Shown here piece after piece: positions 5,713-5,770 of a stretch of DNA of 5,770 bases. Under the pieces are notes generated by a model. The model was not told where the DNA came from. It did no database searches and worked only from the letters and a program-made list of their open reading frames with translations. The position numbers and the translations under genes are program-made. Positions within the stretch are counted from its first letter, which is position 1; the number at the start of each line of letters is the position of its first letter. This DNA is from Bacillota bacterium (GTDB lineage: Bacteria > Bacillota > Clostridia > Lachnospirales > Lachnospiraceae). Where the stretch lies: positions 1-5,770 of the forward strand of contig JAEYXC010000442.1 in assembly GCA_023428655.1 (NCBI GenBank). The letters are read 5' to 3'.

Positions 5713-5770
5713 TTTTGGCAAATATTTAGCGGATTATTGTTAAAACTACCTTTTTAATTTTTGGATATAC

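Overview
The window looks like ordinary chromosomal DNA from a low-to-moderate GC Gram-positive bacterium of the class Clostridia, most plausibly the Lachnospiraceae. The evidence is the AGGAGG-type ribosome binding sites, sigma-A-like promoters, YczE/YitT-type membrane proteins, a YmfI-like reductase and a LytR-CpsA-Psr (LCP)-like envelope protein. The taxon is inferred from gene content and codon style; no rRNA or other marker gene is present. I see no mobile element, CRISPR array, tRNA or rRNA.

Layout. Bases 1-1200 (+) hold an alanine/glutamate-pyruvate aminotransferase of the AlaA type that lacks only its first few codons at the window edge. Bases 1278-1946 (+) hold a YkgJ-type cysteine-cluster protein with its own plausible promoter. 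A bidirectional terminator (2032-2073) separates it from two genes on the minus strand. These are a YczE-type membrane protein (2137-2769), which has a well-formed promoter of its own, and upstream of it a short-chain dehydrogenase (2849-3580) that resembles the EF-P 5-aminopentanone reductase YmfI. A divergent intergenic region of about 200 bases follows. On its far side, reading rightwards, are a single-pass envelope protein resembling a degenerate LCP domain (3785-4735) and a YitT-family membrane protein with a DUF2179 tail (4828-5712).

How the genes relate. This is a set of small independent transcription units, not one pathway. The aminotransferase serves central nitrogen metabolism, and the SDR probably serves translation-factor modification. 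The two polytopic membrane proteins belong to related families and share an internal duplication. The LCP-like protein and the YitT protein are co-directional, 92 bases apart, and may be co-transcribed.

No spectacular new system is evident. The items most worth a second look are the LCP-like protein that has lost the family's catalytic residues, the YmfI-like SDR with a Pro-to-Cys change in its cofactor loop, and a possible RNA hairpin switch over the yitT-like ribosome binding site.
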